Shown piece by piece: positions 1 to 6,955 of a DNA stretch of 6,955 bases; position 1 is the stretch's first letter, and the number at the start of each line of letters is the position of its first letter. Source of the stretch: WS-11 sp035275545 (GTDB lineage: Bacteria; Eisenbacteria; RBG-16-71-46); assembly GCA_035275545.1 (NCBI GenBank), contig DATEMP010000060.1:1-6955 (forward strand), read 5' to 3'. The notes under the pieces are model-generated. The model saw only the letters and a program-made list of their open reading frames with translations. It was not told the origin of the DNA and ran no database searches. Made by a program: the position numbers and the translations under genes.

Positions 1-376
1 CCCCCCGGCCCATGCCGATCGGGACCGCCACGAAGCTGCGCACGCCGTGGAGCTCGAGCCACCCGGGCTCGGCGATCCCGCGCCCCTTCAAGTCACCCCG
101 CTCGACGTAGGGTTTGCGGTCCACGACCACCCGCCCCACCCGGCGCGCACCGACCGGGAAGCGCCGGAAGGGCCCGTCGAGGCGGGAGGTGAGCCCCACG
201 CTCACCGAGAGGTGGAGGCACCGGCGCTGGTCGGGGCACTCGGGGCGCATCGGGCAGGTGGCGCACAGGTCGCCGGGCCCGAGGGTCCAGATCCGGACCA
301 GAACCGCATCGCAGGCGGCGAGGCTTTCGCGCGCCAGGGCTTCGAGGGCGGCCATCCTGGCCGGCTGGAGATCCAT
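1..376 (-). CDS. GAF-domain sensor protein, partial (probably the N-terminus of a transcriptional regulator)
   Basis: I translated this frame by hand: 125 codons are open from ATG (376-374) to the left window edge, so the C-terminus is missing. The protein starts MDLQPARMAALEALARE. It has the features of a GAF sensor domain: a strand VLVRIWTLGPGD (about 25-36), a cysteine-rich insert with C38, C41, C47 and C53 (CX2CX5CX5C), the segment FRRFPVGARRVGRV (70-83), and a closing strand GVRSFVAVPIG (111-121). From family knowledge, GAF domains with this CPMRPECPDQxRCLHL-type insert often sit at the N-terminus of sigma54-dependent Fis-family activators or of sensor kinases. No effector domain is inside the window, so the output is unknown. 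A GGGGGA Shine-Dalgarno (389-384) lies 7 nt before the ATG. An in-frame TTG at 391 is the only earlier start after the stop at 400-398. The gene is divergent from the nuclease gene, and a repeated operator-like motif lies 37-87 nt upstream. Confidence 0.8.
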   Translation of the reverse strand, partial: MDLQPARMAALEALARESLAACDAVLVRIWTLGPGDLCATCPMRPECPDQRRCLHLSVSVGLTSRLDGPFRRFPVGARRVGRVVVDRKPYVERGDLKGRGIAEPGWLELHGVRSFVAVPIGMGRG

Positions 377-413
377 CCCACTGTCCCCCAATCGATTTCA
401 CCGCTGCAACGGA

Positions 414-463
414 ATGTCGTGACCATATTCGACGGCATTTCGTGAGTCACGACATTTCGTGAG
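414..463. promoter_or_regulatory. four-site operator-like cluster (ATKTCGTGAS)
   Basis: Four 10-bp copies fit in 50 bp: ATGTCGTGAC at 414-423 (+), ATTTCGTGAG at 437-446 (+), ATGTCGTGAC at 455-446 (-) and ATTTCGTGAG at 454-463 (+). The first and third are identical and in opposite orientation; the extended 11-mers at 413-423 and 446-456 are perfect inverted repeats. The second and fourth belong to a 12-bp direct repeat with a 17-bp period (436-447 and 453-464). Copies two and three form a 19-bp palindrome centred on 446 with one mismatched pair. The cluster lies in a non-coding divergent gap. A regulator binding site is the natural reading, and the adjacent GAF protein is the obvious candidate if it carries a DNA-binding domain, but the binder is unknown. 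Confidence 0.7.
422..450 (-). promoter_or_regulatory. candidate sigma70 promoter of the GAF gene
   Basis: Read on the minus strand, GTGACT (450-445, 4 of 6 matches to TTGACA) is followed by exactly 17 nt and then TATGGT (427-422, 4 of 6 matches to TATAAT). Transcription would start near 414 and leave a leader of about 38 nt with the GGGGGA ribosome site. The -35 box lies inside the 19-bp palindrome at 437-455, and the -10 box overlaps the outer repeat at 414-423. A protein bound to the repeats would therefore cover the promoter. This is inferred from motif matching only. Confidence 0.35.
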
Positions 464-548
464 TGCGCTGTAAGTGGCTGCATCTATTAAAGTTGTGTAT
501 GACGATGTGGGGCTTTCGATTAGCGCGGCTTTGGGGGCGCGCAGCGGC

Positions 549-560
549 TATTCTGCCCCC
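549..560 (+). promoter_or_regulatory. candidate -10 box for leaderless transcription of the nuclease gene
   Basis: TATTCT (549-554; T, A, T and final T match the -10 consensus) ends 6 nt before the GTG start at 561. There is no Shine-Dalgarno between it and the GTG (the gap is GCCCCC). A transcript starting at about 561 would be leaderless. No convincing -35 box lies at the proper spacing, so this is tentative. Confidence 0.3.
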
Positions 561-1538
561 GTGCTCTCGTTCGAAAACGGCATCCACGTGCTCGGCACAG
601 GGCTCCGGCTCGACCCCCGGCGCAGGCAGCCGCGCGCGATCGTGAGCCACGCCCACGCCGACCACGTCGCCCGCCACAAGCGCTGGGTGACGACTCCGGC
701 GACCGCGGCGCTGTGCGCGCGCCGGTGGGAAGCGGCCGACCTCGAGGTACACGACTTCGACACCCCGTGGAGCGAAGGGCCGGCGTCCTTCACGCTCCTG
801 CCGGCCGGGCACATCCTGGGCTCGGCGATGGTCCTGGTCGAGATCGACGGGCTGCGCGTGCTCTATACCGGGGACTTTCGACTCAGGGCCTCGGCGACCG
901 CCGAGCCCTGCCGGCCGGTCGAGGCCGACGTGCTGGTCATGGAGTGCACCTTCGGCGAGCCGCGCTACCGGTTTCCGGACCGCGCCGCGGCCCTGGACGA
1001 GCTGTGCGATTTCATCGAGCACACGCTCGCCCGTGACGGCACGCCGGTCCTGCTCGCCTACGCGCTCGGCAAGGCGCAGGAGATCGCCCGCCTGCTCGGC
1101 GACCGCGGCTACGGGGTCGCGCTCCACGCGAGCGCCTGGGAGATGCTCGAGGTCTATCGCGAGATGGGTGTCCGGTTCGAGCACTGCGAGCCCTACGCGC
1201 TGGGCCCGGTCCGCCGGGGAGTGCTGATCGTGCCGCCGCATCTCGCGCGGTCTCCGATGGTCCGCCGCCTGCCGCGGCGCCGGATCGCGTTTCTCTCCGG
1301 CTGGGCGATGGGCCCGCCCGATCGCGCCCGCATTCCCTGGGACACCGCGATCCCGATCAGCGACCACGCCGACTACGGCGAGCTGCTCGAGATGGTCGAG
1401 CGCGTCCGCCCGGAGCGCATCTACACGCTGCACGGCCCCGAGTCGTTCGCGACCCGGCTGCGCGCCCGCGGGCACGACGCCCGCGCGGCGACCCGGGAGA
1501 CCGTCGACGCGGGCTGGCAGCTCCCGCTGTTCCGCTAA
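561..1538 (+). CDS. metallo-beta-lactamase/beta-CASP exonuclease-like protein (COG1236 type)
   Basis: 325 aa if started at GTG 561, giving MLSFENGIHVLGTGLRLDP, the usual N-terminal strand of this family. The open frame extends back to GTG 474, but those 29 extra codons show no family resemblance and lie in the regulatory gap. Metallo-beta-lactamase motifs are complete: HAHADH (30-35), H84 in PAGHILGSA, and D105 in YTGDF. Beta-CASP motifs follow: E128 in ECTFGEP (motif A), H269 in SDHAD (motif B) and H291 in LHG (motif C). AYALGKAQ (166-173) and the overall length resemble the ligase-associated DNA exonuclease subgroup, which processes nucleic acid ends using two zinc ions. No DNA ligase or helicase gene is visible nearby, so a DNA rather than RNA substrate is inference. 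No signal peptide, so cytoplasmic. It is divergent from the GAF gene and convergent with the DoxX gene; its TAA (1536-1538) overlaps that gene's TAG (1537-1535). Confidence 0.85.
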   Translation: MLSFENGIHVLGTGLRLDPRRRQPRAIVSHAHADHVARHKRWVTTPATAALCARRWEAADLEVHDFDTPWSEGPASFTLLPAGHILGSAMVLVEIDGLRVLYTGDFRLRASATAEPCRPVEADVLVMECTFGEPRYRFPDRAAALDELCDFIEHTLARDGTPVLLAYALGKAQEIARLLGDRGYGVALHASAWEMLEVYREMGVRFEHCEPYALGPVRRGVLIVPPHLARSPMVRRLPRRRIAFLSGWAMGPPDRARIPWDTAIPISDHADYGELLEMVERVRPERIYTLHGPESFATRLRARGHDARAATRETVDAGWQLPLFR

Positions 1539-1957
1539 GTCTTCTTCCGGGCGGCGCGGGTGGGCCAGATGCGCTCGTCCAGCGAGTACTTGCCGGGTCC
1601 GGTGAAGAACAGGGTCACGAACGGCACCAGGAACACGAACGCCAGCTCGCGGCGCGTCCACGGATCCAGGCTGTGGTGGATGAAGCCCGCCACCATCAGG
1701 AACCCGATGATCGGCACGACCGCCACCCGGGTCACGAGCCCGAGCATCACCAGGCTCGCGCACAGCACCTCCGAGAACACCACGAACACGAAGCCCGGGA
1801 CCGGGCCGATCCCGATCGGGTTCGCGAAGCTCTCGGCCCGCTCGCTGAAGTGCGCCAGCTTGGACCAGCCGTGGCCCGCGAGCAGCAGGCCACCGGTGCC
1901 GATCCGCAGCACCAGCAGACCGATCGACGTGAACGTGTCCTGCCGCCCCTCCATCAT
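1535..1957 (-). CDS. DoxX family membrane protein
   Basis: 140 aa starting MMEGRQDTF. It has four hydrophobic segments at about 12-30, 53-74, 78-95 and 105-121, the DoxX-family layout and length. Typical DoxX features include LRIGTGGLLLAGHGWSKL (17-34), where the first helix ends in a GHGxxKL-like motif, and SEVLCASLVMLGLVTR (62-77). DoxX proteins are inner-membrane proteins. Some are subunits of thiosulfate:quinone oxidoreductase or linked to redox and sulfur stress, but most have no known function, and nothing here specifies one. AGGAAGGGGAG (1973-1963) lies 5 nt before the first of two adjacent ATGs and supports this start. The gene stands alone on its strand, divergent from the acsA operon, and its end overlaps the convergent nuclease gene by 4 nt. 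Confidence 0.88.
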   Translation of the reverse strand: MMEGRQDTFTSIGLLVLRIGTGGLLLAGHGWSKLAHFSERAESFANPIGIGPVPGFVFVVFSEVLCASLVMLGLVTRVAVVPIIGFLMVAGFIHHSLDPWTRRELAFVFLVPFVTLFFTGPGKYSLDERIWPTRAARKKT

Positions 1958-2025
1958 TGGCGCTCCCCTTCCTCGCGCGGCCTGCCGATAACGAGTGAAT
2001 CAGAAACCCGGCGCGGCGTCATGCG

Positions 2026-2054
2026 TTGACGCTCCCCGGTTCCCCCGATAGCTT
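2026..2054 (+). promoter_or_regulatory. sigma70-type promoter of the acsA operon
   Basis: TTGACG (2026-2031, 5 of 6 matches) is separated by exactly 17 nt from TAGCTT (2049-2054), which keeps the key T, A and final T of the -10 box. The predicted transcription start is about 2061, leaving a leader of about 40 nt before the ATG at 2101. The TTG of the -35 box also opens the longest acsA reading frame. This promoter argues that TTG is not the start codon. The rest of the 1958-2100 gap shows no other clear signal apart from ribosome sites for the two flanking genes. Confidence 0.55.
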
Positions 2055-2088
2055 TGTCGCGCCTCGCGCCGAATTCGTTCCGTTCGCC

Positions 2089-2094
2089 AGGGAG
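2089..2094 (+). promoter_or_regulatory. ribosome binding site of acsA
   Basis: AGGGAG lies 6 nt before ATG 2101, good spacing. It selects this ATG over the in-frame TTG 75 nt upstream. Confidence 0.75.
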
Positions 2095-2100
2095 ATTCCG

Positions 2101-3817
<1,717 letters not shown>

Positions 3818-3819
<2 letters not shown>

Positions 3820-3824
3820 GGAGG
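3818..3824 (+). promoter_or_regulatory. ribosome binding site overlapping the acsA stop codon
   Basis: AGGGAGG uses the last two bases of the acsA TAG stop and lies only 2 nt before GTG 3827, closer than usual. Ribosomes ending acsA would stop directly on it, which points to translational coupling. No later start keeps the first core strand of the protein, so the short spacing appears real. Confidence 0.55.
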
Positions 3825-3826
3825 CC

Positions 3827-5056
3827 GTGACCCCCGACCGAATCGCGTCCCGCCTGTTCGTCTGCTACGTGCCCGGCCTGGACGCGCGGCGCATCACCGC
3901 CGAGCGGACACCGTTCGTCGAGAAGCTCCGCACCAGCTGTCCGACCGTGGCGCTCGAGACCTTCCCGGGCGGGGACCTGCTGCCCACGATCCTCACCGGC
4001 GTCTACCCGCACGAGCACCGGCTCTGGCAGGTGAGCCTGCGGCCCGAGGCGCGCATCGGCAAGCGCCGCCTCAGCGACATGCTCCCGGGCTTCGTCTCCA
4101 CGACCGGGCACGCGCTGCGCGCAATGATCGATCCCTCGTTCGACTTCCCCGCGCTGCCGTCCCGGCGGCGGCGGCAGTTCAACAGCCATCGCATGCCGCC
4201 CTCGGGGAGCGAGCGGAAGGCGCACGGGATCGAGCGCATGGGCGAGTTCCCGACCGTGTTCGGGATCATGGCCACGGACTCGCGCTACCTGTTCGCGCCG
4301 CGGCTGGGAGTGCTCGACCGCCTCGAGAAGCAGCTTCCCAGTGCCCAGGTCGCGCTCGAGTTCCTCGACGTCGAGGGGCTCGACATGATCCAGCGCTGGC
4401 GGATGGGCCAGACGGCGGTGCTCGAGAAGGCATTCCGCACCGTCGACGAGTTCCTTCGCCGGCTGCACGAGCGTTGCCGCGAGCGCGGCGTGACGCTCAT
4501 GCTGCTGGTCGATCACGGGCAGGAGCCGGTGTTCGGCTCGATCCCGCTCGGGCACGATCTGCGCGCTTCGCGCGTGCCCGAGAGCGACTACAGCCACTAC
4601 ATCGACCTGACGCTGGCGCGCTTCTGGTGCCACTCCGAGGGCGCCCGCGCCCGCCTCACCGACGTGCTCCGCAAGGTGCCGCACACCCGGTTGCTCTCGC
4701 TCAAGGATCTCCGCCCGATGCACATCGCGTTCGAGGACGACGCGTTCGGCGAGATGTTCCTGGCCGCCGATCCGGGCTGGACGTTCTTCCCCCACGACCG
4801 GTATCACCCGATGGTCAACGCCTGGAAGGCGCTCAGCGACGACGTGCAGGGTCCGCGCATGTTCAACCCGCGCCGCCGGGGTGCCCACGGGTACCTGCCC
4901 GAGCATCCCTCCGAGGCGGGATTCGTGATCCTCGCCGACCCTGGTCGCCGCGCGCTCCGCTCCAAGGCGGAGCTGGTCGACATCACCCCCACGTTCCTCT
5001 CCATCCTCGGAGAGCCGCCTCCCTCGTACATGCGGGGCCGGCCGGTCTTCGGCTAG
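3827..5056 (+). CDS. alkaline phosphatase superfamily protein (nucleotide pyrophosphatase/phosphodiesterase-like) with altered active site
   Basis: 409 aa, GTG start, no signal peptide or membrane segment, so apparently cytoplasmic. The fold is shown by landmarks in order: core strand RLFVCYVPGLD (9-19), TILTGVYPHEH (54-64), FLDVEGLD (179-186), LMLLVDHGQ (224-232), GAHGYLPEHP (352-361), and the C-terminal DITPTFLSILGEPPP (385-399) ending in RGRPVFG. These match type I phosphodiesterase/nucleotide pyrophosphatase proteins (COG1524 type), which use two metal ions and a Thr/Ser nucleophile. Retained likely ligands are D186, D229, H230 and H354. By eye, the Asp usually before the first-strand Gly is P16, the His four residues after D186 is R190, and the nucleophile position falls in ETFPGGDLLP (T45 or G48, depending on a gap). 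It may be a variant enzyme or a non-catalytic relative; the substrate is unknown. It lies 7 nt after acsA and 5 nt before the ABC ATPase gene, so it is very likely co-transcribed. Confidence 0.75.
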   Translation: MTPDRIASRLFVCYVPGLDARRITAERTPFVEKLRTSCPTVALETFPGGDLLPTILTGVYPHEHRLWQVSLRPEARIGKRRLSDMLPGFVSTTGHALRAMIDPSFDFPALPSRRRRQFNSHRMPPSGSERKAHGIERMGEFPTVFGIMATDSRYLFAPRLGVLDRLEKQLPSAQVALEFLDVEGLDMIQRWRMGQTAVLEKAFRTVDEFLRRLHERCRERGVTLMLLVDHGQEPVFGSIPLGHDLRASRVPESDYSHYIDLTLARFWCHSEGARARLTDVLRKVPHTRLLSLKDLRPMHIAFEDDAFGEMFLAADPGWTFFPHDRYHPMVNAWKALSDDVQGPRMFNPRRRGAHGYLPEHPSEAGFVILADPGRRALRSKAELVDITPTFLSILGEPPPSYMRGRPVFG

Positions 5057-5061
5057 GCGCG

Positions 5062-5958
5062 ATGCGGCTCGAGATCGAGTCGGTCAGCAAGCGGTACGGC
5101 CGCTCGGTCTGGGGGCTGCACGAGTTCAGTCTCACGCTCGGCCCGGGCGTGCTCGGCCTGCTGGGCCCCAACGGCGCCGGCAAGTCCACGCTCATGCGCA
5201 TCATCGCCACCGTCACGCGCCCCACGTCGGGCCGCGTCACCTGGGAGGGCGTCGACCTGGCGCGCGATCCCGACGCGGTGCGGCGCGTGCTCGGCTACCT
5301 GCCGCAGGACTTCGGCATCTATCCCAACCTGAACGCGCGCGAGTTCCTCGAATACCTCGCGGCCGCCAAGGGTCTCGACGCGCGCGCCGCGCGCACTCGG
5401 ATCGCCGAGCTGCTGGAGCTGGTGAACCTCACCGAGGCGGCGCGCCGCCCGCTGGGCGGATTCTCGGGCGGCATGCGGCAGCGGGTGGGAATCGCCCAGG
5501 CGCTGCTCAACGACCCGCGGCTCCTGATCGTCGACGAGCCCACCGCCGGTCTCGACCCCGAGGAGCGCGTGCGGTTCCGCAACCTCATGTCGGAGCTCTC
5601 TGGAGATCGCGTGGTCATCCTCTCGACGCACATCGTCTCCGACGTCGAGGCGACCGCGACGCGCATCGCACTGATCGCGCAGGGCCGGCTGGTCGCACAC
5701 GACACGCCCGAGGTGCTGCTGCGCGCAGTCGAGGGCAAGGCGTGGGAGTGGGTGATCCCGAGCGACCAGCTCACCGCGGTCCGGACCGCCCACCGGGTGA
5801 GCGGCACGATACGGCGCGGCGACGGCGTCCACGTGCGGATCGTCGCCGACACTGCCCCCGGGCCCGGTGCGCGCCCGATCGAAGCCACCCTCGAGGACGC
5901 CTACCTGTGGTTCATCGCCGGCGCGCGCACGGCGGACGCCGCGCTGCCGGCCCCGTGA
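5062..5958 (+). CDS. ABC transporter ATP-binding protein (ABC-2 exporter type)
   Basis: 298 aa starting MRLEIESVSKRYG. All nucleotide-binding motifs are present: Walker A GPNGAGKS (35-42), Q-loop Q82 in YLPQDF, signature FSGGM (134-138, in place of LSGGQ), Walker B LLIVDEP (154-160) with catalytic E159, D-loop AGLD (162-165) and switch H190 in STH. The C-terminal part (about 210-298) is the accessory region of DrrA/CcmA-like exporter ATPases and ends with the usual LEDAYLWF. ATG 5062 begins just before the first core strand; the frame continues upstream, but there it overlaps the phosphatase-like gene. It should dimerise at the inner face of the membrane and power the permease encoded next, whose GTG overlaps this gene's TGA (GTGA, 5955-5958). 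Export is inferred from the subfamily; the cargo is not indicated. Confidence 0.93.
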   Translation: MRLEIESVSKRYGRSVWGLHEFSLTLGPGVLGLLGPNGAGKSTLMRIIATVTRPTSGRVTWEGVDLARDPDAVRRVLGYLPQDFGIYPNLNAREFLEYLAAAKGLDARAARTRIAELLELVNLTEAARRPLGGFSGGMRQRVGIAQALLNDPRLLIVDEPTAGLDPEERVRFRNLMSELSGDRVVILSTHIVSDVEATATRIALIAQGRLVAHDTPEVLLRAVEGKAWEWVIPSDQLTAVRTAHRVSGTIRRGDGVHVRIVADTAPGPGARPIEATLEDAYLWFIAGARTADAALPAP

Positions 5959-6955
5959 ACATCGCGCGGGTGCTCGCCGCGCTGGTGCGCGCCGACTTCC
6001 TCGAGCGCGTGCGCCGCCACAGCTTCCTGGTCACGCTCGCGTTCACGCTCTGGGCGGCCTACATGTTCCTGCCGCCCAATCACGCGACCTACGCGACGCT
6101 CAACTTCTCGGGACATCGCGGCGTCTACAACTCCGCATGGGTGGCGACGGTCGTGTCGCTGCTCGCGGTCAGCTTTCTCTCGCTCGCCGGCTTCTACCTG
6201 GTCAAGAACGCGGTGGAGCGGGACCGCCACACCGGCGTGGGCCAGATCCTTGCCGCCACGCCGCTGCCGACGCCGCTCTACCTGCTCGGCAAGATGCTCA
6301 GTAACCTTGCCGTGCTCGCCTCTATGCTGGTCGCGCTGGCCGTCGCCGCGGCGGTCATGCAGCTGGTGCGCGGCGAGAATACGCGTCTCGACGTCGTGGC
6401 GCTGGCGACGCCCCTCGTGCTGATCACATTTCCCACCATGGCGCTGGTAGCCGCGATCGCTGTGGCGTTCGAAGTCATCCCCTGGTTCCGCGGCGGCGGC
6501 GGCAACGTCGTTTACTTCTTCTTCTGGATCAGCTCGCTCTCGCTCTCGTCGGTACGCGGACGAGCCACCGAAGGCCATCCCCTCGGCATCGCCTCCGTGA
6601 TCCCCCAGATGCAACAGGCCTGCAAGGACGCCTTTCCCGACTATGGCGGCATCGGCGCGCCGTACACGATGGGCTTCAACATCAAGGACAAGGGCGTCTG
6701 GGACATGCAGCTCTTCGAATGGCACGGCGCCGACTGGACCCCCGCCATGATCGGCTGGCGTCTCCTATGGCTGAGCGCGGCGATCGCCACAACGATGCTG
6801 ATGTCGGTGTTCTTCGACCGCTTCGACGCGGCGTCCCGTGCGGCGGGGGGATGGCGTGGGTCCCGGGGACGAGGCTCTTCGAGGCGAGCGCAGCCAGGGA
6901 TGGCGGAGTCCGCCGAGAAGAGGGAAGCCCCGCCGGGAGGCGGGGCATCCCGGGC
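5955..6955 (+). CDS. ABC-2 type transporter permease, partial
   Basis: The frame is open from GTG 5955 to the right edge: 333 complete codons and no stop, so the C-terminus is missing. It starts VNIARVLAALVRADFLERVRR, an amphipathic cytoplasmic helix typical of ABC-2 permeases. Hydrophobic segments follow at about 23-39, 61-83, 108-138, 147-172, 184-200 and 265-287. A polar, probably extracytoplasmic loop of about 60 residues lies between the last two. NAVERDRHTGVGQILAATPL (85-104) is the conserved cytoplasmic coupling region. After FFDRFDAASR (286-295) comes a Gly/Arg/Ser/Pro-rich tail from palindromic DNA, which may be a linker to a second half or a foreign insertion. The GTGA overlap with the ATPase gene indicates translational coupling; the two proteins should form one exporter. 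I do not recognise the substrate. Confidence 0.85.
   Translation, partial: MNIARVLAALVRADFLERVRRHSFLVTLAFTLWAAYMFLPPNHATYATLNFSGHRGVYNSAWVATVVSLLAVSFLSLAGFYLVKNAVERDRHTGVGQILAATPLPTPLYLLGKMLSNLAVLASMLVALAVAAAVMQLVRGENTRLDVVALATPLVLITFPTMALVAAIAVAFEVIPWFRGGGGNVVYFFFWISSLSLSSVRGRATEGHPLGIASVIPQMQQACKDAFPDYGGIGAPYTMGFNIKDKGVWDMQLFEWHGADWTPAMIGWRLLWLSAAIATTMLMSVFFDRFDAASRAAGGWRGSRGRGSSRRAQPGMAESAEKREAPPGGGASR
6846..6951. repeat. palindrome-rich candidate dispersed repeat inside the permease frame
   Basis: This stretch has several overlapping inverted repeats. They are GTCCC-G-GGGAC (6860-6870), CTCTTC (6875-6880) paired with GAAGAG (6917-6922) plus GGCG (6883-6886) with CGCC (6911-6914), GGCGGA-G-TCCGCC (6902-6914), and a perfect 8-bp stem at 6927-6946. 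GGGATG at 6848-6853 is inverted as CATCCC at 6946-6951, so the block has short terminal inverted repeats. GGGATGGCG also recurs directly at 6848-6856 and 6897-6905. The encoded tail is low-complexity and unlike the membrane protein before it. A REP-like or other palindromic mobile element is inferred; copy number cannot be judged from one window. Confidence 0.4.
6927..6946. repeat. 8-bp GC-only hairpin with GGGA loop
   Basis: GCCCCGCC (6927-6934) and GGCGGGGC (6939-6946) form a perfect stem around a 4-nt GGGA loop. No T-tract follows on the plus strand, and the permease frame stays open through it, so it is not called a terminator. Confidence 0.6.

Noticed and set aside
436..464. Short CRISPR or iteron array
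   Set aside because: Only four 10-bp units with mixed orientation and uneven spacing; no spacer structure and no replication or Cas gene nearby.
476..491. Possible sigma54 promoter starting TGGCTG
   Set aside because: The -24 half has the GG, but the -12 half reads TTAAA without the essential GC, so the match fails. TTGCAG on the minus strand at 409-404 likewise lacks a GG at the correct distance.
447..1763. 438-aa open frame on the minus strand
   Set aside because: It is antisense to the nuclease gene with its complete catalytic motifs and also overlaps doxX. The translation is Arg/Pro/Ala-rich without recognisable domains, typical of a shadow in GC-rich DNA.
2026..2100. TTG 2026 as the start of acsA
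   Set aside because: This TTG is part of the -35 box. ATG 2101 has a good ribosome site and gives the family length.
4474..5061. Upstream extension of the ABC ATPase frame
   Set aside because: The 196 extra codons overlap the phosphatase-like gene out of frame and are low-complexity; ATG 5062 starts at the correct family N-terminus.
5053..5832. 259-aa minus-strand open frame opposite the ABC ATPase gene
   Set aside because: The opposite strand carries every ABC motif in order; this is a shadow.
6927..6946. Rho-independent terminator
   Set aside because: The stem is strong, but no T-tract follows on the plus strand and the permease frame continues through it.

Overview
This is a GC-rich bacterial chromosomal window with six protein-coding genes, two of them cut by the window edges. 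No RNA genes, CRISPR arrays, insertion sequences or phage genes are visible. The gene types (a cysteine-bearing GAF sensor of the kind found in enhancer-binding regulators, a Bacillus-type AcsA, an ABC-2 exporter) and the coding bias suggest an uncultured GC-rich bacterium. Deltaproteobacteria-like lineages, Acidobacteriota, Gemmatimonadota, Rokubacteria or Eisenbacteria would all fit. The sequence alone does not fix the phylum.

Left part (1-1957): a GAF-domain sensor gene runs leftward off the window. It is divergent from a metallo-beta-lactamase/beta-CASP nuclease-like gene. The AT-richer gap between them (377-560) holds the clearest non-coding signal here: four copies of the 10-mer ATKTCGTGAS in 50 bp, including a 19-bp near-palindrome that overlaps a plausible promoter for the GAF gene. 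The nuclease gene converges on a DoxX-family membrane protein gene, and the two stop codons overlap.

Right part (1958-6955): a 143-bp gap carries a good sigma70-type promoter (TTGACG-N17-TAGCTT), followed by a compact rightward operon of four genes. These are acsA (AMP-forming acetyl-CoA synthetase), an alkaline-phosphatase-superfamily protein with unusual active-site motifs, an ABC transporter ATPase and an ABC-2 permease. The gaps are 7 nt, 5 nt and a 4-nt overlap, so co-transcription and translational coupling are likely. The ATPase and permease should form one exporter with unknown substrate. Why it is tied to acetate activation and a possibly degenerate phosphatase-fold protein is open.

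The last about 105 bp encode a low-complexity permease tail from DNA packed with palindromes and short repeats. It looks like a dispersed palindromic element sitting in the reading frame. The best candidates for something undescribed are the four-site operator, the AP-superfamily protein in the acsA operon, and this palindromic tail.
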